Positions 6,589 to 14,331 are shown, numbered from the stretch's first letter. The stretch: 15,110 nucleotides of DNA from Deltaproteobacteria bacterium (GCA_005879505.1 VBKQ01000152.1:1-15110), one strand, 5' to 3'. Numbers and translations are program-made. Notes: a model not told the origin generated them from the sequence alone.

Positions 6589-7020
6589 ATGGCGCGGTTC
6601 CTCTATCGGCTTTCCTGTGGATCCCTGTTCGGGGCGCAGCTGTTCTTCGCCGCCGTGGCCGCGCAGGTCGTGTTCCCGCGCGACGTCGCGGCGCTCCCGC
6701 GCGAACACCCTCGGCGGCAGCTGGCAGCGGATCTCGTCGGCTCGATGCTCACCCGCCTGGACGCAGCGACCCTGGCGCTGACCGCCCTTGCGGTGGTCTG
6801 CGCGATCGCGCTCGGCCGCCCCCGAAATGCCATCGCCCCGCTGCTCGCAGGGCTCTGCGCCGCGATATCCGCCCTCGCCGTCACCCCCGCGATCCAGTCG
6901 ATGCGGGCGGCCGCCGAGACCACTTCCGGGCGATTCGGGCTGCTCCATGGCCTGAGCTCCGCGCTGCTCCTTCTGCAGATGATCCTCCTCGCGGTGGCCC
7001 TCTGGCGCGCGCCGGAATAG
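6589..7020 (+). CDS. DUF4149-like integral membrane protein
   Basis: A 143-residue membrane protein resembling the DUF4149/TMEM205-like family. About four hydrophobic segments are visible: near 9-28, 57-75, 82-100 and 121-139. The first begins with the Arg-Phe-Leu-Tyr type start often seen in the family, and the segment before the last helix reads FGLLHGLSSAL (116-126), typical of it. The function of the family in bacteria is not established. The ATG at 6589 was preferred to an in-frame ATG at 6553 because the extra 12 residues would overlap the divergent methyltransferase start and are not hydrophobic. It is followed after 68 bases by the isocitrate dehydrogenase gene, which seems to have its own promoter. 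Confidence 0.75.
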   Translation: MARFLYRLSCGSLFGAQLFFAAVAAQVVFPRDVAALPREHPRRQLAADLVGSMLTRLDAATLALTALAVVCAIALGRPRNAIAPLLAGLCAAISALAVTPAIQSMRAAAETTSGRFGLLHGLSSALLLLQMILLAVALWRAPE

Positions 7021-7051
7021 TCGCGGCCGCCGAAGGCGACCGTACCGGTTA

Positions 7052-7079
7052 TTGACATGCCGCACAGCAAGGCTAAACC
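7052..7079 (+). promoter_or_regulatory. Candidate sigma70-type promoter for isocitrate dehydrogenase
   Basis: A perfect -35 hexamer TTGACA (7052-7057) is followed, with a 16-base spacer, by TAAACC (7074-7079), a weak -10 match. Transcription would begin about 7085-7088, essentially at the ATG at 7089. That would give a leaderless or near-leaderless mRNA, in line with the lack of a good ribosome binding site before that ATG. The -10 match is poor, so this is a suggestion only. Confidence 0.4.
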
Positions 7080-7088
7080 TCGCCGCCC

Positions 7089-8096
7089 ATGTCCATTCCA
7101 GTCACGCTGATTCCCGGCGACGGGATCGGCCCGGAGGTGGTCAACGCCGCGGTCGAAGTGATCGAGGCTGCGGGCGCGAAGCTGGAGTGGGAACGCGCGG
7201 CGGCCGGGGCGGGGGCCGTTCCCACCCACGGGACGCCGATTCCCGCGGAGACGCTGGAGTCGATCCGGCGCAACAAGCTTGCGCTGAAAGGTCCGCTCGC
7301 GACGCCCATCGGCGAGGGCTATCGCAGCGCGAACGTCGCGCTGCGGAAAGAATTTGATCTCTACGCCAACGTCCGTCCGGCCCGCAGCTTCGCCGGGGTC
7401 GAGACGCGTTACAGCGGCGTCGATCTGGTGGTGATCCGCGAGAACACGCAAGGCCTGTACTCCGGCGTCGAGCACTACGTCGACGACGAGCGCAGCGCGG
7501 CCGAGACCATCTCGATCATCACGCGCAAGGGCAGCCAGCGGATCATCGAGTACGCCTTCAACTACGTGAAGCGGAACAAGCGACGCAAGCTGACGCTCGT
7601 GCACAAGGCGAACATCCTCAAGGCGACGAGCGGCCTGTTCCTCGATACCGGCCGCGCCCTGGCTGCCAAGCACCCGGACGTCGAGTTCAAGGAGATCATC
7701 ATCGACAACTGCGCCATGCAGCTGGTGAAGAATCCGAACCAGTTCGACGTGCTCGTGACCACCAATCTGTTCGGCGACATCCTCAGCGATCTCACCAGCG
7801 GCCTCATCGGCGGCCTCGGCCTCACCGCGGGAGCGAACATCGGCCGCGACGAGGCCATCTTCGAGGCCGTGCACGGGACCGCGCCCGACATCGCCGGCAA
7901 GGGCATCTCCAATCCCACCGCCGTGATGCTGGCGGGCGTGATGCTGCTCGAGCACATCGGCGAGCGCACCGCCGCGGACCGGCTGGTGAGCGCCGTCCGC
8001 GAGGCCATCGCTTCGAAGGAAGCGGTCACGCCGGACCTGGGCGGGTCGGCGACGACGCGGATGTTCACTTCAGCGGTACTGAAGCGGCTCAAGTAG
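7089..8096 (+). CDS. icd: Isocitrate dehydrogenase, NAD-dependent type
   Basis: A 335-residue beta-decarboxylating dehydrogenase that should convert isocitrate to 2-oxoglutarate with CO2 release in the TCA cycle. The N-terminus TLIPGDGIGPEV is the family start. Substrate residues fit isocitrate rather than isopropylmalate: Ser80 and Asn82 with Arg86 (SANVALRKEFDLYANVRP, 80-97), Arg96, Arg117, Tyr124 (GLYSG) and Lys173. Metal-binding aspartates are in FGDILSD (229-235: Asp230, Asp234). The cofactor motif is GTAPDIAG (263-270), where Asp-Ile is typical of NAD-users and Lys-Tyr of NADP enzymes. This makes it closer to the mitochondrial-type/short NAD-IDH group than to E. coli Icd, and its length fits. 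Homoisocitrate or tartrate dehydrogenase activity cannot be fully excluded. Its last 27 bases overlap the convergent Rieske gene. Confidence 0.92.
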   Translation: MSIPVTLIPGDGIGPEVVNAAVEVIEAAGAKLEWERAAAGAGAVPTHGTPIPAETLESIRRNKLALKGPLATPIGEGYRSANVALRKEFDLYANVRPARSFAGVETRYSGVDLVVIRENTQGLYSGVEHYVDDERSAAETISIITRKGSQRIIEYAFNYVKRNKRRKLTLVHKANILKATSGLFLDTGRALAAKHPDVEFKEIIIDNCAMQLVKNPNQFDVLVTTNLFGDILSDLTSGLIGGLGLTAGANIGRDEAIFEAVHGTAPDIAGKGISNPTAVMLAGVMLLEHIGERTAADRLVSAVREAIASKEAVTPDLGGSATTRMFTSAVLKRLK

Positions 8097-8399
8097 CCAG
8101 ACGGCGCCGTCGCGCTCCTCGATGCCGAGTCGCGTCAGGCCGCGTCCCAGACAGGGGCCACCCGTGCACGCGCCCGTCGCCGGATCGAACCGCGCGCCGT
8201 GCGCCTGACACTCGATCTCGCCGGAGGTGAGCCACAGGCGTCCGTCTCCGATGTCGACCGGCTGCGCGCGGTGCGGGCAGACGTTCAGGTACGCGCGGAT
8301 GCCGCCGCTCGCGTCGCGGACGGCAAACCCCTCGAACCGTCCCAGCGGAAAGCGCAGCGACTCGCGCGGGCGCAGGTCCGCCAGCTCGAACAGCTTCAT
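8070..8399 (-). CDS. Small Rieske [2Fe-2S] protein (ferredoxin-like)
   Basis: A 109-residue stand-alone Rieske domain. The two cluster-binding boxes are CPHRAQPV (Cys41, His43) and CQAHGARFD (Cys64, His67), with CxH and CxxH spacing as in Rieske ferredoxins of dioxygenase and nitrite-reductase-small-subunit type. The segment ATGACTGGPC after the second box is also typical. No signal peptide or membrane anchor is seen, so it should be a cytoplasmic electron carrier. Its ATG overlaps the TGA of the adenosyltransferase gene by 4 bases (ATGA), so the two are coupled. An obvious idea, not shown by the sequence, is that it supplies electrons for corrinoid reduction or another redox step. No oxygenase component is encoded in the window. 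Confidence 0.88.
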   Translation of the reverse strand: MKLFELADLRPRESLRFPLGRFEGFAVRDASGGIRAYLNVCPHRAQPVDIGDGRLWLTSGEIECQAHGARFDPATGACTGGPCLGRGLTRLGIEERDGAVWLLEPLQYR

Positions 8400-8950
8400 C
8401 TCGACGGAACCCAGGGGATCTCGCGTCCGCCGGCGCGCAAGTTGGCGGCGCGCGCCATGACGAAGAGCAGATCGGAGAGCCGGTTGACGTACGCGAGCGC
8501 CTCCTCCGGCACTGGTGCGGACTTCGCCAGCTCGACCACCTTCCGCTCGGCGCGGCGGCACACGGTGCGGCAGAAGTGCAGCGCCGCGCCGGCGCGCGAC
8601 CCCCCGGGCAAGATGAAGTTCTTCATCGGCGGCAACTGTTCGGTCAGCCGATCAATCTCGAACTCCAGCCGCGCGACGAGGTCGGCGGTGATGCGCGGCA
8701 CTTCCTTGGGGGCGGCGTCGAAGTCCGGAGTGGCGAGCTCGGCACCGAGAGTGAAGAGCTCGCTCTGCAGGGAGTCGAGCAGATCGCGCAGGTCTCCCGC
8801 GGGCACTTCCTCTCGCGCCAGGCCCAGCGCGGAATTGAGCTCGTCGATGTCGCCGTAGGCAGAAACACGCAGGTCGTCCTTGCGCACCCGCGGTCCACCG
8901 AAGAGCCCGGTCGAGCCATCATCGCCGCGACGCGTGTAGATCTTTGCCAA
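8396..8950 (-). CDS. pduO: ATP:cob(I)alamin adenosyltransferase, PduO type
   Basis: A 184-residue enzyme that transfers the adenosyl group from ATP to cob(I)alamin to make coenzyme B12. The N-terminal ATP-binding region is KIYTRRGDDGSTGLFGG followed by VSAYGDIDELNSALG (29-43). The corrinoid/ATP-site helices are ILPGG (113-117), FCRTVCRRAER (126-136) and YVNRLSDLLFVMAR (154-167). All are standard for the PduO/MMAB family, and the length is normal. There is no ATG or GTG near the conserved start; the best start is TTG at 8950, with GGAGG at 8955-8959 just upstream. Longer readings extend into sequence antisense to the lipoprotein gene. It is coupled to the Rieske gene and is divergent from the lipoprotein gene over 36 bases. 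Confidence 0.93.
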   Translation of the reverse strand: MAKIYTRRGDDGSTGLFGGPRVRKDDLRVSAYGDIDELNSALGLAREEVPAGDLRDLLDSLQSELFTLGAELATPDFDAAPKEVPRITADLVARLEFEIDRLTEQLPPMKNFILPGGSRAGAALHFCRTVCRRAERKVVELAKSAPVPEEALAYVNRLSDLLFVMARAANLRAGGREIPWVPSR

Positions 8951-8954
8951 GCTG

Positions 8955-8959
8955 CCTCC
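8955..8959 (-). promoter_or_regulatory. Ribosome binding site supporting the TTG start of pduO
   Basis: GGAGG on the minus strand lies 4 bases before the TTG at 8950-8948. It is the strongest Shine-Dalgarno match seen before any start in this window and is the main reason for accepting TTG as the initiation codon. Confidence 0.55.
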
Positions 8960-8986
8960 GCTGCTCGCTGATAAGATCGAAGCCTG

Positions 8987-9406
8987 ATGCGCCGCAAGGG
9001 CCTGCACCGCGGACCGGCCGTCGTCGCCCTGGCGCTCGCGGCCTGCGGCGGCATGAAGGATGCGGCCTCGGTCGCCGACAAGTTCGTCGATCGCTACTAC
9101 GTCGAGTCCGACCAGGACGGGGCCCTGCCGCTCACCACCGGCATCGCGGCCCTGCGCCTGAAGGACGAGCTGAACCTGACGCGCGAGGCGCGGCAAGGGA
9201 ACGCCGGCATGCCGCTCCGGCAGGTGCGCGTCTACTACAAGCGCAAGGCGCTGACCGGCGACGACGCGGAGCGCGTCGCGGACTACGAGCTGGACATCCG
9301 CCCCCAGGGCGGAGGCTCGCTGCAGCGCGGCGCCCAGGTGACGCTCGCGCGGCAGCAGGACGGGACCTGGCGCGTCTCGCGCTTCTCGGAGAGCCAGCCG
9401 CGATGA
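8987..9406 (+). CDS. Small lipoprotein of unknown function
   Basis: A 139-residue protein with a basic N-terminus, a hydrophobic run and a lipobox LAAC with Cys20 followed by GG, so it should be a periplasmic or outer-membrane lipoprotein. The mature part is mostly hydrophilic. It has a helix-like start (VADKFVDRYYVESDQDGAL), an alternating strand pattern near the middle (VRVYYKRKAL, YELDIRP) and a C-terminal DGTWRVSRFSES ending. The pattern resembles small alpha+beta periplasmic domains (NTF2/DUF4878-like folds often end this way), but I cannot name a family with confidence. It is translationally coupled to the downstream pseudouridine synthase gene through ATGA; the functional link is not obvious. 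Confidence 0.8.
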   Translation: MRRKGLHRGPAVVALALAACGGMKDAASVADKFVDRYYVESDQDGALPLTTGIAALRLKDELNLTREARQGNAGMPLRQVRVYYKRKALTGDDAERVADYELDIRPQGGGSLQRGAQVTLARQQDGTWRVSRFSESQPR

Positions 9407-10368
9407 GGGTCGACTTCAAGGTGAGCGCCGACGCTGCCGGCCAACGCCTGGACAAGTTCCTCCGCAAGCGCCTGGACAACCTGCCGCTCAGCCATCTGTA
9501 CAAGCTGGTGCGGACGAAGAAGGTCCGGGTCAACGGAGCGCGCGCCGCCATCGCCCAGCTCCTGCAGCCGGGTGACGAGATCACGGTGCACGTCCTGCAG
9601 GCGGCGCAAGCCCCGCCCCCGAAGCCGGCCGCGGCGGTCCGGCAAGATTTCAAGGTCCTCTACGAAGACGAGCACATCCTGGCCGTCGACAAGCCTGCCG
9701 GCCTCGCCGTCCATCCCGGCTCCGGCATCAGCGGCGAGACGCTGGTCGACCAGGTGCGCGCCTATCTCACGCGACAGGGACGCGTGACTCCCGCGGGGGA
9801 GTTCAAGCCCAGCCCGGCCCACCGTCTCGATCGCGAGACCAGCGGCGTAGTGATCGTGGCCAGGACCCGCCAGGCGATGGTCCGGCTGACGGAGATGTTC
9901 GGCGGCGGCGAGACGGACAAGACGTATCTGGCCCTCGCCAAGGGCCGCTTCCAGCGCGAGGAAGGCAGCATCGATCTGCGCCTCGCCGAGCACCAGCAGA
10001 CGTACGCCTCGAAGCGGTTGCGAGGCGTCAATCTGCAGGCCGCGCTCACGCGCTGGAGGAAGCTCGCCGGCGGACCCGAGGCGACGTTGCTCGAGCTCAC
10101 CATCGAGACGGGCCGCACCCATCAGATCCGCCGGCACCTGGACGCCATCGGCCATCCCGTCGTCGGGGATGCGAAATACGGCGACTTCCCCTTCAACCGG
10201 ATGGCGCAGCGCCAGTGGGGGTTGCGGCGCATGTTTCTGCACAGCACCAGACTCGCCCTGGCGCACCCGGTGACGCGAAAACGGCTGGTCTTCGAATCGA
10301 CGCTCCCGAAGGACCTGGCCGAAAGTCTGCCCCGCGCAGGCATCCACTGGAAAACACAGATATCCTGA
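9403..10368 (+). CDS. RluA-family 23S rRNA pseudouridine synthase (RluC/RluD-like)
   Basis: A 321-residue RNA-modifying enzyme converting specific uridines to pseudouridine, most likely in 23S rRNA. The N-terminal S4 RNA-binding domain spans about 12-66 (GQRLDKFLRKRL, VRVNGARA). The catalytic domain follows with YEDEHILAVDKPAGLAVHP (87-105), the active-site motif AHRLDRETSG with Asp143, the later LELTIETGRTHQIRRHL and HPVVGDAKYG. The S4 plus RluA-type catalytic layout and the length match RluC and RluD; the exact target uridines cannot be told from the sequence. The start is the ATG at 9403, whose last two bases begin the TGA of the preceding lipoprotein gene (4-base ATGA overlap). An 85-base gap separates it from the penicillin-binding protein gene. 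Confidence 0.93.
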   Translation: MRVDFKVSADAAGQRLDKFLRKRLDNLPLSHLYKLVRTKKVRVNGARAAIAQLLQPGDEITVHVLQAAQAPPPKPAAAVRQDFKVLYEDEHILAVDKPAGLAVHPGSGISGETLVDQVRAYLTRQGRVTPAGEFKPSPAHRLDRETSGVVIVARTRQAMVRLTEMFGGGETDKTYLALAKGRFQREEGSIDLRLAEHQQTYASKRLRGVNLQAALTRWRKLAGGPEATLLELTIETGRTHQIRRHLDAIGHPVVGDAKYGDFPFNRMAQRQWGLRRMFLHSTRLALAHPVTRKRLVFESTLPKDLAESLPRAGIHWKTQIS

Positions 10369-10453
10369 TGGGGATTTCAGCGAGCAGCCGGCCGACAGCA
10401 ACTTGCCAGGATGAACTCCCCCGGTTCTGATGTTCCGCCGTAGGACCCGAACG

Positions 10454-12988
10454 ATGCCCAACGAACTGCCGCCCCTCAGAAGCCGCATCGCCGCGCGGCT
10501 CGTCGCCGACCGCGGGCCCGGCAAGAAGAAGCTGTGGGTCCTGATCGCGATTCCGCTGGGAATCCTGGCAGGCTTGGCCTGCCTGGCGGTTTTCGGCCTC
10601 TACATCTGGCTCGCCCGCGGGCTGCCGTCGATCGACTGGGCGCGCCACTACCGCCCGCCCATCGTCACCACCATCTGGAGCGGGGACGAGCAGCTGATCG
10701 GCGAGTTCTACGACGAGCGCCGCGTGGTGGTCCCGTACGACCGCATCCCCAAGCGCCTGAAGCAGGCGGTGATCGCCAGCGAGGACAAGGACTTCTTCGA
10801 GCACGGCGGCGTCAGCTTCACCGGGCTGATGCGCGGCATCTATCAGACGTACGTGCGGCACAACCGCACGGTGGGCGGCTCGACGCTGTCGCAGCAGACC
10901 GCCAAGGCGATCATGGCCTCTGTCGAGGGCGAGCAGAGCGTGCGCATCCGGTCGGGCTGGCCGGGCGTCCGGCGCAAGGCGCGCGAGTTCATCCTCACCC
11001 GCCGGCTGGAGAACAACTTCGACAAGGAGCACATCCTCTGGCTGTACATGAACGAGGTCTACTTCGGTCATCACAGCTACGGCGTGCAGGCGGCGGCGGA
11101 GAACTACTTCCGCAAGAACGTGTGGGAGCTGACGCTGCCCGAGATCGCGCTGATCGCGGGGCTGCCGCAGGCGCCGAGCAAGTACTCTCCCTTCGCGCAT
11201 CCGGAGCGATCGAGGGCGCGCCGGATGTACGTGCTGCGCCGGATGTTCGAGGAAGGGATGATCACCGCCCAGGAGCGGAAGGAAGCGGAGGACGCTCCCA
11301 TCCAGGTGTACTCGGTGCAGGACATCTTCCGCGAGACGGCACCGTACGTGACCGAGCACATCCGCCGCGATCTGGTGGCCCGCTACGGCAACGACCGGCT
11401 GCTCGATGAAGGCCTGAAGGTGTACGCCACCGTCGACCTCGAGCGCGAGCACGATGCGGTGGCGGCGACGATCAAGGGAGTGATCGAAGCGGACAAGCGA
11501 CAGGGTTTCCGCGGGCCGCTGATGCAGGTGAAGAAGAAGGACTGGGACGACTTCATCAAGAAGGAGCAGGCCTTTCTCGAAGGCGAGGGCAAGCGCGACG
11601 AGGTGATCGCGGCGCTGGTGACCTCGGTCGAGAAGGAGTCGGCGAAGATCCGCGTGGGAGTCCAGGAAGGCGTGATTCCGCTGGAGCAGGCCGCCTGGGC
11701 GCGCAAACCGAATCCCGAGCTGAACTCCGAATACACGAAGATCACCACGCTGCGGCCGGTGCTCTCCGCCGGAGACGTGGTGCTGGTGCGCGCCACCGAG
11801 GGCAAAGGAGTTTGGGCGCTCGAGCAGGATCCGAAACTGCAGGGCGCCCTGATCAGCACCGACCCGAACAGCGGCTACGTGGTGGCGATGATCGGCGGAT
11901 ATGACTTCGAGAAGAGCGAGTTCAACCGCGCCTTCCAGGCCTGCCGCCAACCCGGCTCTGCATTCAAGCCGGTGATCTACAGCGCCGCCATCGAGCAGCA
12001 GGGGTTCACCGCCTCGACCATCCTGCTGGACGCCCCCATCGTCGCCGACGATGATTCCACCGGACGTCGCTGGAAACCGCAGAACTACGAGGAGGAATTC
12101 AAGGGCGAGGTGCCGGTGCGGCAGGCGCTGATCCATTCGATGAACACGCCGGCCATCCGCACCCTGCAGGCGGTCGGAGTCAAGGCCGCCGCAGCCTGGG
12201 GGCACAAGCTGGGCCTCAGCACCAAGATCAACGAGGATCTGTCGATGGCGCTGGGCTCCTCTTGCGTCTACCCGTCCGAGCTGACCGGTGTGTTCGCGAC
12301 GTTCGCGCGCTTGGGGAAGAAGGCCAAGATGATCTACCTGCGCCGGGTGCTCGATCGCGACGGCCGCATCCTCGAGGACCACAGCTCGTTCTACGATCCG
12401 TGGACGGAGCTCGACGATCGCGTCGCTGCCGGCTACTCGAAGCTGTTCGACGTGCCCGAGCAGGTGATGACGCCGGAGACGGCGTTCCTCATGCAGCAGC
12501 TGATGACGGAAGTGTGCAAGCCGCCGGGCACGGGCGGCCGCGCCGCGGCGTTGGGAAAGCCGGTGGCCGGAAAGACCGGTACCACCAACGACCTGTTCGA
12601 CGCCTGGTTCCTCGGGTACACGCGCGATCTGGTGACGGGGGTCTGGGTGGGCTACGACACCTACGAAAACCCGATGGACAAGTACGCGACCGGCGGCCAC
12701 TACGCGCTTCCCATCTGGCTCGATTACATGCAGAAGGCGCTCAAGGGCGTGCCGCAGGGTGATTTCGAGGCGCCCAGCGAGAAGATCGTCTGGGTGAACA
12801 TCGACGGCGATACCGGTCTGCGCGCCACCGCCGAGACGCGGCAGCCAGTCCTCGAGGCGTACCTGAAAGGGAACGAGCCGCCGGACGAAGCGGGAGCGGT
12901 CGCCACTGCGCCCGGACAGCCGCTTCCACAGCAGCAGGCCCCGGACGCGGCCCAGGCGGCGGACCAGATGCTCAAGGGCGGCCTTTAG
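10454..12988 (+). CDS. mrcA: Penicillin-binding protein 1A, bifunctional transglycosylase/transpeptidase
   Basis: An 844-residue class A PBP that polymerises and crosslinks peptidoglycan from lipid II at the outer face of the inner membrane. A cytoplasmic basic tail is followed by a single membrane anchor (about 28-53). The GT51 domain has ASEDKDFFEHGG (108-119, catalytic Glu110), GGSTLSQQTAK (141-151) and RRKAREFILTRRLE (173-186). Between the last two boxes a roughly 20-residue stretch (MASVEGEQSVRIRSGWPGV) separates elements that are often closer. An OB-like PBP1A insert covers about 390-450. Transpeptidase motifs are SAFK (Ser502, Lys505), SMN (562-564) and KTG (707-709). The C-terminal tail is Gln/Pro/Ala-rich. 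I chose ATG 10454, preceded by AGGA at 8 bases; ATG 10430, eight codons upstream, has no such site. Confidence 0.95.
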   Translation: MPNELPPLRSRIAARLVADRGPGKKKLWVLIAIPLGILAGLACLAVFGLYIWLARGLPSIDWARHYRPPIVTTIWSGDEQLIGEFYDERRVVVPYDRIPKRLKQAVIASEDKDFFEHGGVSFTGLMRGIYQTYVRHNRTVGGSTLSQQTAKAIMASVEGEQSVRIRSGWPGVRRKAREFILTRRLENNFDKEHILWLYMNEVYFGHHSYGVQAAAENYFRKNVWELTLPEIALIAGLPQAPSKYSPFAHPERSRARRMYVLRRMFEEGMITAQERKEAEDAPIQVYSVQDIFRETAPYVTEHIRRDLVARYGNDRLLDEGLKVYATVDLEREHDAVAATIKGVIEADKRQGFRGPLMQVKKKDWDDFIKKEQAFLEGEGKRDEVIAALVTSVEKESAKIRVGVQEGVIPLEQAAWARKPNPELNSEYTKITTLRPVLSAGDVVLVRATEGKGVWALEQDPKLQGALISTDPNSGYVVAMIGGYDFEKSEFNRAFQACRQPGSAFKPVIYSAAIEQQGFTASTILLDAPIVADDDSTGRRWKPQNYEEEFKGEVPVRQALIHSMNTPAIRTLQAVGVKAAAAWGHKLGLSTKINEDLSMALGSSCVYPSELTGVFATFARLGKKAKMIYLRRVLDRDGRILEDHSSFYDPWTELDDRVAAGYSKLFDVPEQVMTPETAFLMQQLMTEVCKPPGTGGRAAALGKPVAGKTGTTNDLFDAWFLGYTRDLVTGVWVGYDTYENPMDKYATGGHYALPIWLDYMQKALKGVPQGDFEAPSEKIVWVNIDGDTGLRATAETRQPVLEAYLKGNEPPDEAGAVATAPGQPLPQQQAPDAAQAADQMLKGGL

Positions 12989-13031
12989 TACGCATTTTCA
13001 ACCCTGCCTGGGAGTGTTTCCGCTCAAGCCG

Positions 13032-13064
13032 TAGCCGCTATCCGGCCTTCGGCGGGCGCGGCTA
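13032..13064 (+). terminator. Inverted repeat after the PBP1A gene, possible terminator-like hairpin
   Basis: Perfect 7-base arms TAGCCGC (13032-13038) and GCGGCTA (13058-13064) flank a 19-base GC-rich loop that contains its own short GCC-TTC-GGC hairpin. It lies 44 bases after the PBP1A stop and about 40 bases before the tat start. No run of T follows, so it is not a classical intrinsic terminator; it may stabilise a 3' end or be a regulator site. Confidence 0.3.
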
Positions 13065-13104
13065 GTCCAAGGCGCCAGACGGCACAAGGTGTTAGAAAGG
13101 GCCC

Positions 13105-13509
13105 ATGCTCGGCGGCCTTTCGATGACCGAGGTCATCATCATCCTGGCCCTCGCCTTGCTGCTGCTGGGGCCGGACCAGCTCCCGTCTCTCGCGCGGTCG
13201 CTGGGAAAAGGCCTGCGCGAGCTACGCAAGGCGACGGACGACATCAAGGGGCAATTCGAGTCGGAGATCGCGCGCATCGACCTCGATCAGCAGCCTCAGA
13301 AAACGATCGCTCCGGTCCCCTCGCCCGATGCGCCCAAGTCGGAGGAGCCGAAACCGCCGGCCAATCCGGCGGATGATCCCGGCGCCGCGCGCGCCGCCGC
13401 GCGCCGCGCAGCTGCCGAATCCCAGCTCAAGCTCCTCGCTCCCGAGGGAACGGTCGCGCGCGAATCGGATGCACCACAGACCGCTGCCGCGGGGGAGCCC
13501 AAGGCGTGA
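13105..13509 (+). CDS. tatB: Sec-independent protein translocase subunit, TatA/TatB family (TatB-like)
   Basis: A 134-residue Tat component. One short N-terminal membrane helix (about 8-21) is followed by the hinge GPDQLPSLARSLGKGL (22-37) and an amphipathic helix to about residue 55. A long Pro/Ala/Glu-rich, probably disordered tail completes it. TatB and TatA share this layout. The GPxxLP hinge and an acidic residue at the start of the helix (Glu9) favour TatB, which with TatC recognises twin-arginine signal peptides. No second TatA gene is adjacent, so a dual TatA/TatB role is possible. GAAAGG stands 4 bases before the ATG. The stop TGA overlaps the GTG start of tatC (GTGA), showing coupling. 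Confidence 0.88.
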   Translation: MLGGLSMTEVIIILALALLLLGPDQLPSLARSLGKGLRELRKATDDIKGQFESEIARIDLDQQPQKTIAPVPSPDAPKSEEPKPPANPADDPGAARAAARRAAAESQLKLLAPEGTVARESDAPQTAAAGEPKA

Positions 13510-14300
13510 GCCCGGCGCTGTTGCCCAAGCCGGCAGCGACCACGGAAGGACCGGAAGACGACCTCCAGCTCTCGCTGCGCGATCACCTGATCGAGCTGCG
13601 GCACCGGCTGAAGTGGGCGGTCATCTGGCTCATGGTCGGGTTCGCTGCCTCGTACTACTGGGCGCAGCAGATCTTCCATTTCATGATGCTGCCGGTATTC
13701 GCCGCGCTGCCCGAAGGGGAGAGGGCGCTGCATTTCTCCAGCAGCGTGGAGCCGTTCATCATCTACCTGAAGGTAGGGCTGTACGCCGGCCTGTTCGTCG
13801 CGTCACCTCTGATCTTCTGGCAAATCTGGATGTTCGTGGCGCCGGGCCTTTACCGGCGCGAGCGAAAGAAGATCGCGCCGTTCGTGCTCGCGGCGACGCT
13901 GTTCTTCGTCGGCGGTGCCACCTTCTGCTACCTCGTGATCCTGCCGCCCGCATTCCAGTTCCTGATCAATACGGCCGGGCCGGACATCAAGCCGGTGCTG
14001 ATGATGGACGAGCAACTCAGCCTGGTGATGATGATGCTCCTCGCCTTCGGCATCATCTTCGAGCTACCGATGATCCTGACGCTGCTCGCGATGATGGGCG
14101 TCGTCGACTACAAGTTCCTTTCCAAATACCGGCGCCACGCGATCATCGTGAACGTGATCATCGCTGCGTTCGTCACGCCGACCGGAGACCCGTTCAACCT
14201 CGCGCTGATGGCGTTGCCGATGATGGTCTGCTACGAGCTCGGCGTCCTCGGCGCGCGCATCTTCGGGAAGAAGAACGAGGGGGCACGGCTCACGGCCTGA
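13506..14300 (+). CDS. tatC: Sec-independent protein translocase subunit TatC
   Basis: A 264-residue polytopic protein that recognises twin-arginine signal peptides and forms the core of the Tat translocon for folded proteins. The N-terminal signature is LSLRDHLIELRHRL (22-35). The first periplasmic loop carries LHFSSSVEPFIIYLK (75-89). The hallmark FWQIWMFVAPGLYRRERK (104-121) includes the conserved Pro-Gly-Leu and Glu119, the residue family studies link to signal-peptide binding. FELPM (185-189) and FVTPTGDPF (222-230) are also typical. Six membrane segments can be drawn. The start is GTG at 13506, overlapping the stop of the TatB-like gene. Length is normal for bacteria (about 250-260). 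Proteins using this system are not identified in this window. Confidence 0.96.
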   Translation: MSPALLPKPAATTEGPEDDLQLSLRDHLIELRHRLKWAVIWLMVGFAASYYWAQQIFHFMMLPVFAALPEGERALHFSSSVEPFIIYLKVGLYAGLFVASPLIFWQIWMFVAPGLYRRERKKIAPFVLAATLFFVGGATFCYLVILPPAFQFLINTAGPDIKPVLMMDEQLSLVMMMLLAFGIIFELPMILTLLAMMGVVDYKFLSKYRRHAIIVNVIIAAFVTPTGDPFNLALMALPMMVCYELGVLGARIFGKKNEGARLTA

Positions 14301-14331
14301 GCGCCTGCATCGAGCTGGATCGCAGCCAGGC

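Noticed and set aside
8966..8990. Possible -10 box GATAAG just before the small lipoprotein start
   Set aside because: No matching -35 element and only 36 bases to the divergent start; too weak to list as a promoter.
10193..12700. Very long minus-strand open frame (about 835 codons) opposite the PBP1A and RluA-family genes
   Set aside because: Composition is typical of antisense to high-GC coding DNA (His/Arg/Leu/Val-rich, repetitive); the plus strand encodes all expected PBP1A and pseudouridine synthase motifs.
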